This document shows positions 1 to 8,165 of a stretch of DNA of 18,752 nucleotides, piece by piece; position 1 is the stretch's first letter, and every line of letters begins with the position of its first letter. Source of the DNA: Bacteroidales bacterium UBA1736 (GTDB lineage Bacteria; Bacteroidota; Bacteroidia; Bacteroidales; UBA932); assembly GCA_002315825.1 (NCBI GenBank), contig DCIC01000111.1:1-18752 (forward strand), written 5' to 3'. The position numbers and the translations under genes are program-made. The notes beneath the pieces are model-generated. The model was not told where the DNA came from. It ran no database searches and worked only from the letters and a program-made list of their open reading frames with translations.

Positions 1-626
1 AGTCCCGAGACTCTGACTTCCGTCAGCGATCCGCTTTCTATCACCATCGTGATTCCGCCTACAGCTTCTACTCTGGTCGAAGCCATAAGTTCCAGCCAAC
101 ACCTCAAATCCTCGCCCTTGAGTGTCACAAGGCACAGTTTATTATCGAAAGGAAACATCGAGAGGACATCATCCTTAGTTATCGGGCCCTTATAAAAAGG
201 CGCTCTTATGCCTCCCATATTGAGAATCCCCGCATCCACTGTTTCTCCGGAAATTTCTGATACAGACTTCATAAGGTAATCTACGGCCCAGTCAGACAAG
301 TTGCTCTCCGGGCGTTCCACCACCATATCCTCAGACGAATGACTTATCACCTTGTAAAAATCAGCCATTTCAGCCTGAGCTCCGATCACAATCTCAGCGA
401 CAGCGGGAGTCACGCCCTTGCGGAAAACGGCCCCACCGGGCGAGCAATAAGAGCCTTCTTTGAAAAAGCCTCCGGCATTATCCGACAAATCCGAACTCGG
501 AGCAGTCACCCCGGTGCGGGATCCATCCACAGAAAGCTGTTTCCACGAGAACTCCAGATTTTGAGCACCGGCCGCCAGCGTGCAGAGCAGCAAGCATAAT
601 GAAAACGCTAATCTTGTCTGAGCCAT
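1..626 (-). CDS. 5'-nucleotidase C-terminal domain protein (3' part cut by window edge)
   Basis: This reading frame starts with ATG at 626 and stays open for 208 codons to the window edge, so the C-terminus is missing. Residues 1-21 form a signal peptide (hydrophobic core ending AAGAQ), so the product is exported. The stretches ESNLSDWAVDYLM, ILNMGGIRAPF, GPITKDDVLSMFPFDN and LVTLKGEDL match the C-terminal substrate-binding domain of 5'-nucleotidases (PF02872), which grips the nucleoside. The N-terminal metallophosphoesterase domain of full-length enzymes is absent. In Bacteroidetes the two halves are often separate neighbouring genes, so a metallophosphatase may follow beyond the edge (inference). 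Its ATG lies inside the last codons of the ABC permease gene (19-nt overlap), which suggests translational coupling as the last visible gene of the holA operon. Confidence 0.85.
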   Translation of the reverse strand, partial: MAQTRLAFSLCLLLCTLAAGAQNLEFSWKQLSVDGSRTGVTAPSSDLSDNAGGFFKEGSYCSPGGAVFRKGVTPAVAEIVIGAQAEMADFYKVISHSSEDMVVERPESNLSDWAVDYLMKSVSEISGETVDAGILNMGGIRAPFYKGPITKDDVLSMFPFDNKLCLVTLKGEDLRCWLELMASTRVEAVGGITMVIESGSLTEVRVSG

Positions 627-1966
627 TTCCACAAGTCTTTCCAAGTGGATTTCTTGCCAAACATCAAAATACCCACCTTGTAAATCTTGGCTGACAGCCA
701 GGCGAAGAGTATCACGGTTGCAAGAAGGATAGCTGCTGACAGGACAATCTCCCAAGTCTGTACGCCGAAAGGAAGTCGGGCCAACATTACGATAGGAGAC
801 GTGAACGGCACCATAGAAGCCCAGAATGTTATTCCCGAATCAGGTGCATTGAATGAATATATCGACAAGAAGTATCCTATCATAAGCGGGATTGTAACAG
901 GCAGCTGCAACTGGGAGGTATCCTCTTGAGTCTCCACAGCGGATCCGATTGCTGCAAACATAGATGCATAAAGCATATACCCAAGGATAAAGAATACCAG
1001 GAATGCCACGAGGATCTTCGCAATCGGCAGATTCTGAAGTGTAGAGAGGACAACGGCAAACTCGCCCATCTCCCCGGACGCGCCGACCACACTTGTCATA
1101 GCTGAAGAACCTGATCCCATACTCCCCACGATGTTACCCGCTTCAGGACTTATACCGGAAATCACTTTCTGGCCCAGAACTGATCCTGCACCGGCAATAA
1201 TGGCAATAGTGAGGACGACCCAGAGAATAAATTGTGTGGTAGCCACCAAGGCCACTCCGATAATCTTGCCGAACATCAATTCAGTTGCCTTCACGGAGCT
1301 GACAAGTACTTCTATCACGCGACTGGCCTTTTCTTCAATGACAGCCGACATAACGGTACCTCCGAACAATGCGATGAAGATATAGACAAGGAAGCCTAGA
1401 ATAAGAGAAATCGCCACATATACACCCGACTCTGATACAGACTCCTTACCGTCCTCATCAATAGTGAAAGTCCTCAGTTTAATATCAGCCTTGACATCTT
1501 CCAGAATCTCATTCAAGCCGTCTATCTTGTAAGAAGCAATACGATACGATTCAACTGCATCATTGATATACCTTCCAATCTTCTCGGACAAGTCCAGTCC
1601 AAGAGGCTTCTGCGAAGTGATTTCGGAAGACAGTGTCTTGGCAGCGGTATCCAATGGCGAAATATACAATACGGCATCGTAGCCCATCTGTTCGAGCTGA
1701 ACCTTGATACTGTCCACATTCCGGTCTGAACAGTCAGCAAAAAAGACAGTCTCATTGCTCTCAAGAGTAGGGTAAACTATACCGGACTGGTCCACGACTG
1801 CCACAAATTTCATCTTGTCCTTGGAATTCAGGATCAGGAGAACAGGGACAATATAGCACAATGCCAGAAGCAGAGGCACAAGGAAAGTGGTGATCAGGAA
1901 TGATTTCTTCTTGACACGATTAAGATACTCGCGCCTGATGATGATTCCGATATTCTTGATTTTCAT
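608..1966 (-). CDS. ABC-2 type transporter permease, NatB-like
   Basis: This 452-residue inner-membrane protein has the ABC-2 export permease layout (PF12698): one membrane segment at about 22-46, a soluble outward-facing domain of about 130 residues, then a block of membrane segments from about 183 to the C-terminus. The cytoplasmic stretch EEKASRVIEVLVSSV (211-225) after the second membrane helix is characteristic of the NatB/YhaP branch. It lies 20 nt downstream of its ATPase partner and overlaps the next gene by 19 nt. NatAB of Bacillus exports sodium, but the substrate of Bacteroidetes members is not established, so a sodium or toxic-compound efflux role is only inference. The start is ATG at 1966, preceded by an A-rich stretch containing AAAGGAA. 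Confidence 0.9.
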   Translation of the reverse strand: MKIKNIGIIIRREYLNRVKKKSFLITTFLVPLLLALCYIVPVLLILNSKDKMKFVAVVDQSGIVYPTLESNETVFFADCSDRNVDSIKVQLEQMGYDAVLYISPLDTAAKTLSSEITSQKPLGLDLSEKIGRYINDAVESYRIASYKIDGLNEILEDVKADIKLRTFTIDEDGKESVSESGVYVAISLILGFLVYIFIALFGGTVMSAVIEEKASRVIEVLVSSVKATELMFGKIIGVALVATTQFILWVVLTIAIIAGAGSVLGQKVISGISPEAGNIVGSMGSGSSAMTSVVGASGEMGEFAVVLSTLQNLPIAKILVAFLVFFILGYMLYASMFAAIGSAVETQEDTSQLQLPVTIPLMIGYFLSIYSFNAPDSGITFWASMVPFTSPIVMLARLPFGVQTWEIVLSAAILLATVILFAWLSAKIYKVGILMFGKKSTWKDLWKWLRQD

Positions 1967-1986
1967 AATGATTCCTTTTTTATTAA

Positions 1987-2847
1987 CTATTCATTTCCCT
2001 TCACCAGTTTGATGAAGATATCATTCATTCTGGGCATCAGTTCCCGGTATGAATTGATAGTGGCACCTCTGTCAATGAATGACTTGAGTACATCATTGGG
2101 AGCCGACTCACCATCTTTGGACAATATCTCGGTATGACGTCCATCCGCATCTGAATATGTAAGTTCAACACTGTTGTTGCCATATTGGCGGCGGATATCC
2201 GATACACCTCCGGTGACGACCAGCTTTGCCTTGTTGATAAGAGCGATCTCGTCACACAACTCTTCCACGGACTCCATATTGTGAGTGGAAAGGATTATTG
2301 TCGCACCCTCATCCTTCAACCTGAGTATCTCTTTTCGAATGATATCCGCATTGACAGGATCAAAGCCGGAGAAGGGCTCGTCAAGAATAAGCAGACTGGG
2401 GCGATGAACCACAGTAGTGATGAACTGGACTTTCTGGGCCATACCCTTTGAGAGTTCTTCAACTTTCTTTTTCCACCATCCCTGAATACCGAAACGGACA
2501 AACCATTTCTTAAGTTCCGCCTGGGCATCTCTGGAAGACATCCCCTTGAGCTGTGCAAGATACATAGCCTGCTCCCCCACTTCCATCTTCCGGTACAGAC
2601 CTCGCTCCTCGGGCATATAGCCTATCTTCTCGACATCGGATTGAGACATTGGATGACCATTGAAGATAATCTCCCCCGAATTGGGAATCGTAATTCTGTT
2701 GATAATTCTGATAAGTGTGGTCTTTCCTGCACCGTTTGGTCCCAGAAGGCCAAAGATTGTGCCCTCTTTCATTTCGAGGCTCACCTTGTCCAGGGCTACC
2801 TTTTCGCCGAAATTCTTGCACACTTCCTTACATTCAATAAGTGCCAT
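1987..2847 (-). CDS. ABC transporter ATP-binding protein, NatA-like
   Basis: This 286-residue ATPase energises the permease encoded immediately downstream. Walker A is GPNGAGKT (36-43), the signature is LSKGMAQ (132-138), Walker B is LLILDEP (152-158) and the H-loop is STHN with His189. About 85 residues follow the nucleotide-binding domain, like the C-terminal extension (DUF4162 type) of NatA-like exporter ATPases. The gene begins 13 nt after the holA stop, so it probably shares the holA transcript. The pairing with an ABC-2 permease and the lack of a binding protein point to export rather than import. The substrate cannot be read from the sequence. Confidence 0.93.
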   Translation of the reverse strand: MALIECKEVCKNFGEKVALDKVSLEMKEGTIFGLLGPNGAGKTTLIRIINRITIPNSGEIIFNGHPMSQSDVEKIGYMPEERGLYRKMEVGEQAMYLAQLKGMSSRDAQAELKKWFVRFGIQGWWKKKVEELSKGMAQKVQFITTVVHRPSLLILDEPFSGFDPVNADIIRKEILRLKDEGATIILSTHNMESVEELCDEIALINKAKLVVTGGVSDIRRQYGNNSVELTYSDADGRHTEILSKDGESAPNDVLKSFIDRGATINSYRELMPRMNDIFIKLVKGNE

Positions 2848-2860
2848 AGGGTAATTGATG

Positions 2861-3904
2861 TTATATATTCAATATCTTGGTAACAAGTTCAATGAGCAAG
2901 TCCTTGGGATCGGTCTCAACGGAAGAGTCCCCTCCCTTGCCCTTATAATCATAATCCACAAGAAGCGAGACTATCCCCATCGTCTTGCGGATCGGATAAT
3001 TCCTGGCCGCCGTATCATACTCTTTCAAAAAGAAGGGATTGATACCGATCGCTGAAGCTTTGCTTGCATTGTCAGCCCCGGGATTGGATGCCAAATACGC
3101 CTCCAGACGCAGCAGCTTATTAAAATGAGAGTACAGTGCGCTCACTGCCATAGGCATAGCAAAACGGGCCATTCCTCCTATGTGAGCGGCTATCTTGAGA
3201 GCGGCGGCGGCATTGCGATACGAAAGCTCCTTGGCCAGCTCAAACACGCTGAACTGCCTGCTTATCCCTACATTCTTCTCAATCGCCTCGACACTGATAT
3301 CCTTTACTCCTTCAGGGAGATTCTTGAGAAGTTTATCGGTCTCGAAAACTACTTTGGATATCTCCGTTCCAACAGACTCCGACAGGAGCTGAGCGCCTCG
3401 GGGATCGATACGCAGACCTTTCTTCGAATAATAGGACTGTATCCAGGCGGGCATCTCATAATCCCGAAGCGCAGGAGAATCCACAACGACCCCTACCTTC
3501 GACGCCTGCTTATAGAAGGACTTCCGCTTGTCAAGGGACGCTCCGTGCAGGCAGACCACAAGCACAGTGGAGTCCAAGGGTTTCTCGCAGTAGATGGACA
3601 GATTTTCAATGTCCTCCATCAGCTGTGCTTCTTTGACCATCACCAGGACTCTTCCTCCAAACATCGAGTAGGAACGGGCTGATGACATAACAGTATCCGC
3701 ATCGGTATCCGATCCGTAATAGACAAACTGGTCGAAATCTCTAGCCTGAGGGTCAACAGCATTTTCCAGAATGGCATCACACAGCTTGTCAAGATAATAC
3801 GGCTCTTCCCCCATCAGAAGATACACGCTTCTGAAGGACCCTGATTCAATCTCAGTGATCAGACCGGACACCTGACTTTCTATGTTGATTCCGCTTTTGG
3901 CCAT
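2861..3904 (-). CDS. holA: DNA polymerase III subunit delta
   Basis: The 347-residue product matches HolA, the delta subunit of the clamp loader, which opens the beta sliding clamp and loads it on primed DNA. Recognisable parts are the N-terminal YLLMGEEPYYLDKL (28-41), the SMFGGRVLVMVKEAQ strand-helix region (80-94), the middle domain with ETDKLLKNL (188-196), and the C-terminal helical collar beginning near FSVFELAKELSYRNA. Length is typical for the family. Start ATG at 3904 is supported by a -7 promoter box 7 nt upstream. It is the first gene of a minus-strand group leading into natA/natB-like genes, with no obvious functional link to them. It diverges from the PfkB kinase gene across 55 nt. 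Confidence 0.93.
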   Translation of the reverse strand: MAKSGINIESQVSGLITEIESGSFRSVYLLMGEEPYYLDKLCDAILENAVDPQARDFDQFVYYGSDTDADTVMSSARSYSMFGGRVLVMVKEAQLMEDIENLSIYCEKPLDSTVLVVCLHGASLDKRKSFYKQASKVGVVVDSPALRDYEMPAWIQSYYSKKGLRIDPRGAQLLSESVGTEISKVVFETDKLLKNLPEGVKDISVEAIEKNVGISRQFSVFELAKELSYRNAAAALKIAAHIGGMARFAMPMAVSALYSHFNKLLRLEAYLASNPGADNASKASAIGINPFFLKEYDTAARNYPIRKTMGIVSLLVDYDYKGKGGDSSVETDPKDLLIELVTKILNI

Positions 3905-3910
3905 AACTTA

Positions 3911-3918
3911 CAAATGTA
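3911..3918 (-). promoter_or_regulatory. Bacteroidetes -7 promoter box for holA
   Basis: On the minus strand the sequence TACATTTG fits the Bacteroidetes primary sigma factor -7 consensus TAnnTTTG. It ends 6 nt before the holA ATG, so transcription would begin at or within a few bases of the start codon. No convincing -33 TTTG/TTG element is seen at normal spacing. The call rests on the box and its position only. Confidence 0.45.
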
Positions 3919-3931
3919 AGAATAATTTCAC

Positions 3932-3939
3932 TAACTTTG
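3932..3939 (+). promoter_or_regulatory. Bacteroidetes -7 promoter box for the PfkB kinase gene
   Basis: TAACTTTG matches TAnnTTTG and lies 20 nt upstream of the chosen kinase ATG at 3960, giving a short leader of roughly 15 nt. It also argues against an upstream in-frame ATG at 3882, which would place the promoter inside the coding region. The -33 element is not clear. It faces away from the holA box at 3911-3918, so the two promoters share one small intergenic region. Confidence 0.5.
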
Positions 3940-3959
3940 AAGGGCTCAATCAGCTATTT

Positions 3960-4949
3960 ATGAAGTCAATTTTAGGCATTGGAAACGCCATTACGGACAT
4001 CATTCTGACAAATAATTCAGAAGGGCTGTTTCCCGCAGAGAACACAACGTCTCACATCAACAGTGAGGAAGGGCGGCGGATTCTTGAGCGCATCCCTGCA
4101 GCGGAAGCACTTTTCATTCCGGGAGGAGCCGCAGCCAATACCATATGCTGCGCCGCTGCGCTCGGGATGAAGGGCTCATTCATAGGTAAAGTCGGAGCCG
4201 ATTCCTTAGGCGAAAGATTCGTTCGCAATATGGATGAGATGTCCATAGATGTCCGTATCCAGCAAAGCGACTCACTTTCAGGTTTTTCAATCATTGGCAA
4301 AACAAAGGAGTCCACCACCCCACGGATTATGGCCGTCCACCGTGGAGAGCCGGTATGCCTCAAGAGTGAAGATTTCCTGCTATCCGATGGTAAACCCTTC
4401 GATTTCATATATATAGAAGGCTATCTCGCCCACAATCAGGTCCTGATGAGCAATGCTGTCTCGATGGCGAAAAAGACCGGGGCCAAGATATGTCTTGATT
4501 TGTGCTCAGCATTTCTGGTCAAGAACAACCTCCAATATTTCAGGGAACTTGTCAAGGAAAACGTCGATATCCTTTTCGCAAACGAAGATGAGACAAAAGC
4601 CTTCTCGGGATGTGAAAAGGCCGAAGAAGGGATTGAAACAATATCTTCCCTATGCAGAATCGCAGCATTAAAGCTTGGGGCCAAAGGAAGCATTGTCCTT
4701 CAAGGAGATACGACGTTCAGGATTAACGCCATCCCAGGAGAAGCTCTGGATCCTACAGGAGCGGGAGATGCCTATTCGGCAGGATTCCTTTTTGGGCTTT
4801 CCCGTGGATACCCCTTGGACATTTGCGGTCATCTCGGCTCTGTCATCTCCTCAAAAGTAATAGAAAGCTATGGTCCGAAGATAAGCGGCAGCGCTGTTCT
4901 GGAGGTATTGTCGGAGATTGACAAAATTACCCGCCAAAGCGGACTCTAG
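3960..4949 (+). CDS. PfkB-family carbohydrate/nucleoside kinase (adenosine kinase type)
   Basis: The 329-residue product has the ribokinase/PfkB fold. The start MKSILGIGNAITDI is the usual first strand; FIPGGAAANTICCAAALG (52-69) is the N-terminal signature with the sugar-binding GG; IGKVGADSLGERF follows; DILFANEDE (203-211) is the hinge; and DPTGAGDAYSAGF (264-276) is the C-terminal signature with the anion hole and catalytic base Asp270. These proteins phosphorylate a sugar or nucleoside 5' hydroxyl with ATP. The GGAAANT form and overall layout are closest to the adenosine-kinase-like branch, but substrate is not proven. ATG at 3960 was preferred to an in-frame ATG at 3882, which lies inside holA. 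Its stop overlaps the stop of the convergent SGNH hydrolase gene in a CTAG tetranucleotide. Confidence 0.88.
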   Translation: MKSILGIGNAITDIILTNNSEGLFPAENTTSHINSEEGRRILERIPAAEALFIPGGAAANTICCAAALGMKGSFIGKVGADSLGERFVRNMDEMSIDVRIQQSDSLSGFSIIGKTKESTTPRIMAVHRGEPVCLKSEDFLLSDGKPFDFIYIEGYLAHNQVLMSNAVSMAKKTGAKICLDLCSAFLVKNNLQYFRELVKENVDILFANEDETKAFSGCEKAEEGIETISSLCRIAALKLGAKGSIVLQGDTTFRINAIPGEALDPTGAGDAYSAGFLFGLSRGYPLDICGHLGSVISSKVIESYGPKISGSAVLEVLSEIDKITRQSGL

Positions 4950-5755
4950 AAGGAAGATGGAAATGCAAGCATCTGATACGCAAGAGCATAAGCCATCCTT
5001 CGATGCCCTTCAGTATTGGGATGCAGGCGGTCGGTCTGTGTATTGCGGAAATAATGCAGCTGCTCCTCCACAAGAGGATTGAGCCCACACACAACATTCA
5101 TATCAATCAAAGGCACAGCCCAAATGGATGACGCCTCCCTTATTGCATTTACATACTCATCAAAGAACCGCCCGGTAGCATTTGCATAAGTCTCATCCGG
5201 CTGAACATTGGTCTCGCCGAACTTTGCATATGCACGGTGAATCGGGGTCAGAAGTATTATCTGCTTGTCGGGGAAATGGGATTTGAGAAATGACAACATA
5301 GTATTCAGCCGCCCCTTGAATGTATCATCACTGAATACATAGTCTCTGTGCAGCCTTTTTGTCATTACTCCGTCGGCATTCACCACCTCGGTATCTTCCG
5401 TCCACCACTGACCAAGCGGAACTGAGGCATTGTAATCATTTGAACCGATAAATACCATCAAAGCATCCACATCCATACCCCCTTGTTGGTCAATCATCTT
5501 ATTTACCTGACCGATTATCTGATTGGACTGGTGTCCATTGACGGCATACACCATAGGCTTGATACCGAGAATATCCTCCAGAAACCGCCAATAGACATCA
5601 TTGAGTCCCTGGGGAATCTGAGCGGGATCAGAGATGGAATCTCCGAAGACAGCCACTTTCTTTCCAAGCCATTGGCTGCTTATTTCACAATTCTGAGCGA
5701 GAGCCCCAATCTGGATAGCTGTCGCGATAAATAGTACAAAAACAATTTTTCTCAT
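4946..5755 (-). CDS. Exported SGNH/GDSL-family hydrolase (probable carbohydrate esterase)
   Basis: This 269-residue protein begins with a signal peptide (about 1-20, ending GALA-Q) and carries SGNH blocks: VAVFGDSIS with nucleophile Ser40, Gly74 in AVNGHQSN, GSND (104-107) with Asn106, and DRLHPN near the C-terminus with the Asp242/His245 pair. SGNH enzymes cleave ester bonds; exported members next to glycosidases commonly remove acetyl or other acyl groups from glycans. It is the last gene of the carbohydrate operon: its ATG shares one base with the TAA stop of the transporter gene (TAATG), indicating coupled translation. A deacetylase role on the glycan used by this operon is inferred from position, and a lipase-like or other esterase role is possible. 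Confidence 0.88.
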   Translation of the reverse strand: MRKIVFVLFIATAIQIGALAQNCEISSQWLGKKVAVFGDSISDPAQIPQGLNDVYWRFLEDILGIKPMVYAVNGHQSNQIIGQVNKMIDQQGGMDVDALMVFIGSNDYNASVPLGQWWTEDTEVVNADGVMTKRLHRDYVFSDDTFKGRLNTMLSFLKSHFPDKQIILLTPIHRAYAKFGETNVQPDETYANATGRFFDEYVNAIREASSIWAVPLIDMNVVCGLNPLVEEQLHYFRNTQTDRLHPNTEGHRRMAYALAYQMLAFPSSF

Positions 5756-6795
5756 TATATCATTTTTTCAACGTCATCCGATTCTTCTGAGTAATCTTTC
5801 GGGCCTCCAAGATGGAACGATCCTATTTCAAGATACTTGCGCCTCTTGTACAACTGCCAGGTATTGAAGAAGTTGTGCCAAAGGCTATAAAAACCGCCCG
5901 CAACCGAAATAACTGGATCAAAGAAGGTGTACCCCATCCAGATGGCGAAGACAGTATTCTTCTGACCCAAGGACTGACCTGCAGTGATTTTACAGCCATA
6001 TACCGAGCCGATCAGTTTCCCTGTCCAAAACTGGAGAACGCAGGCAAACAATGATACCGCGGCAATGCCTATGAGGAGACCGGCACTCTGACCGCTATGA
6101 TATATTGCCCTAGTACTCATTAAGATAGCCAATGTCAGAGAAAAAGCCCATATATAGAATGACCAGTGGGTATAATCAAGCAAAAGCTTATGCAGTTTCG
6201 GCAAAAGATAGCGCACAAGCCAGGCGCAAAGGCAAGGCATTATCAGCAGAGGAAAAACCTTGGCCAGAATGCGCGAAAACGCAGTTCCGAAATCGATTCC
6301 TTCCTGAGGATAAATGAAAGGTACAATCGAAGGGACAAGTATAGCTACAAGAAGATTTATCAGGATGGTATATGTAACTACTCCTGCCATACTTCCTCCA
6401 AGTCTGCCGGTAACCACGGCACAAGCCGTCGCTGTCGGACAGATCAGACAGAGCATCCCTGTCTCGACAAGAAGTCTGTTGTCCATTATCCAAGATGCGA
6501 AGGCAGATGAGCCTCCCCTTGAGAGAACAAGGACAAGTGACAACAGCGCGAAACCACCCCCCTGGACCATCATAAGATAGATCATCCACCTGTGAGGACG
6601 CATATTCTGAGGCTCAATCTTAATAAAACTCAGAAACAGCATCACCGAGAGAAGCAGCGGCTGGATAATCTTGCACATCCTCAACAATACTGGTCCCGCA
6701 GGATGCAGAAAGGCCAGTTGATGATAGATGAGATAGATGCTCACCCCGGCAACCATACCGATGATGAGCATCCAATTTCTGATAAATTTCTTCAC
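5755..6795 (-). CDS. Bile acid:sodium symporter-like membrane transporter
   Basis: The product, about 346 residues, is a polytopic inner-membrane protein with nine or ten hydrophobic segments. The tract GQSLGQKNTVFAIWMGYTFF, followed by DPVISVAGGFYSLWHN, is conserved in Bacteroidetes proteins placed in the BASS/bile acid symporter-like superfamily; such proteins move organic anions with sodium, but the substrate here is unknown. I chose a GTG start at 6795 (VKKFIRNWMLIIGMVAG), 7 nt after the oxidoreductase stop, because this gives the short basic N-terminus expected for the family. An ATG at 6867 would overlap the upstream gene by 65 nt, and ATG at 6771 is the other candidate. It probably imports a product released by the operon's exported enzymes (inference). 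Confidence 0.78.
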   Translation of the reverse strand: MKKFIRNWMLIIGMVAGVSIYLIYHQLAFLHPAGPVLLRMCKIIQPLLLSVMLFLSFIKIEPQNMRPHRWMIYLMMVQGGGFALLSLVLVLSRGGSSAFASWIMDNRLLVETGMLCLICPTATACAVVTGRLGGSMAGVVTYTILINLLVAILVPSIVPFIYPQEGIDFGTAFSRILAKVFPLLIMPCLCAWLVRYLLPKLHKLLLDYTHWSFYIWAFSLTLAILMSTRAIYHSGQSAGLLIGIAAVSLFACVLQFWTGKLIGSVYGCKITAGQSLGQKNTVFAIWMGYTFFDPVISVAGGFYSLWHNFFNTWQLYKRRKYLEIGSFHLGGPKDYSEESDDVEKMI

Positions 6796-6802
6796 TTCAG
6801 CA

Positions 6803-8155
6803 TTAGATATTCTCAAAAGGCTGGAAAGGCTTGCCGCCAGCCATAATCTCCTGAGTTGTCTCGTCAAAAGTCACCTTTTCACCTGTACGTACTGCAGCAT
6901 TACACATAATGGTGGCAATTGAGTGATTGTAACCGGCCTGAACGGGAGCATTGGTCTTGACATTCCTTGCGCGCACGCAGGTCATCCAGTTGCGCATATG
7001 CAGGCTTGTCATAGGGTCTCCTCCCATATTGGCTTCTGTGCTCACTGACACTGAAGGAAGTGTGAATGTATCCAGAAGGTTTGCTTCCATACCCATTTCT
7101 TTTGCATATTTTGCTTCCATACCGCCCTCTGCAGTGACTTGATTGGTATCAAGATTCAAGGTACCTCCGTTTGAGAAGTACAATTCCTTTGTACCACCTG
7201 CGGCATTATGCATTCTGGAAGTATAGAGCACCTGGAATCCATCGGTGCTTCCTTCGGGGCCGTAATCCATCACAGCAGTGAGGGTATCGTAGTTGCGGCG
7301 GCCGTCCTTCCAACAGTAGATGCCACCGTTTGCGGCAACGCTACGGGGATGGGCAAGACCGGTAAACCAGTGGACAGTATCTATCTGATGTGACATCCAC
7401 TGTCCGGGGATACCTGATGAATAAGGCCAGAACAATCTGTATTCAAGATATTTGCGAGGATCCCAAGGCTCGTATGGACGATTGATGAGATATCTCTTCC
7501 AATCAGTATCCTCCTCCCGGCATTCTGCTACAAGAGCAGGACGGCGCCAGCGGCCTGGCTGGTTGACATTCCAGCACATTTCCACCATAGTGACAGGGCC
7601 GAACTTCCCTGACTGAATGTAGTCATAGGCTGCCTGATAGTTGGGAGCCGAACGGCGTTGTGAGCCAATCTGTATCACTCGGCCACTGTCTTTTGCGATT
7701 TTGAGAGCCATTCTCGCATCAGCCATTGTCTCAGCGAAAGGTTTCTCGCAATAAGCGTCGCATCCGGCCTTTACAGCCTCAACGAGATGAGTCGCGTGCT
7801 GGAAATCGGCTGTTGAAATAATGACGGCATCGCACATTTTGGATTCGTACAACTCTTCATTGTTACGGAATGTCTTCACATTGATGTTGTACTTGCTCTT
7901 AAAGAAAGCCACAGCCTCCTCGCGACGTCTGCTCCAGATATCGGACACTGCAACAATCTCAAACCCAAGCTCCTTGTTGTGGTTCATAAAGGCAGGAATG
8001 AGCGAGCTGCGGCATCGGTCAGAAAAGCCGACAATACCCACGCGGATGATATCATTGGTGTCCTTGCGCAGAGGACTTGCCCCCAAAGGAATCCCGCTCA
8101 GCATTATGCCTCCAGAGTACAGGAGGCTTTTTTTCATAAATTCTCTTCTTTCCAT
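6803..8155 (-). CDS. Exported Gfo/Idh/MocA family oxidoreductase
   Basis: This 450-residue NAD(P)-dependent oxidoreductase has a Tat-like leader (ERREFMKKSLLYSGG with a following hydrophobic run), implying export, probably with bound cofactor. The Rossmann domain starts IIRVGIVGFSDR (37-47), a diverged GxGxxG loop, followed by VAVSDI. The family hallmark is YCEKPFAETMADA (135-147), with Lys138 in the EKP motif. GSQRRSAPNYQ and MSHQIDTVHW (His256, His262) belong to the substrate-binding C-terminal domain. Known relatives oxidise or epimerise sugars and, in GH109, cleave glycosides by transient NAD oxidation. It starts 10 nt after the TIM-barrel gene stop, within a five-gene operon. Oxidation of C3 of a glycoside is a reasonable guess; the real substrate is unknown. 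Confidence 0.88.
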   Translation of the reverse strand: MERREFMKKSLLYSGGIMLSGIPLGASPLRKDTNDIIRVGIVGFSDRCRSSLIPAFMNHNKELGFEIVAVSDIWSRRREEAVAFFKSKYNINVKTFRNNEELYESKMCDAVIISTADFQHATHLVEAVKAGCDAYCEKPFAETMADARMALKIAKDSGRVIQIGSQRRSAPNYQAAYDYIQSGKFGPVTMVEMCWNVNQPGRWRRPALVAECREEDTDWKRYLINRPYEPWDPRKYLEYRLFWPYSSGIPGQWMSHQIDTVHWFTGLAHPRSVAANGGIYCWKDGRRNYDTLTAVMDYGPEGSTDGFQVLYTSRMHNAAGGTKELYFSNGGTLNLDTNQVTAEGGMEAKYAKEMGMEANLLDTFTLPSVSVSTEANMGGDPMTSLHMRNWMTCVRARNVKTNAPVQAGYNHSIATIMCNAAVRTGEKVTFDETTQEIMAGGKPFQPFENI

Positions 8156-8165
8156 AGCGTATTAA

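Noticed and set aside
3125..3682. Long plus-strand open frame of 185 codons opposite holA
   Set aside because: It lies entirely antisense to a clear holA gene and its translation has no recognisable domain or plausible composition.
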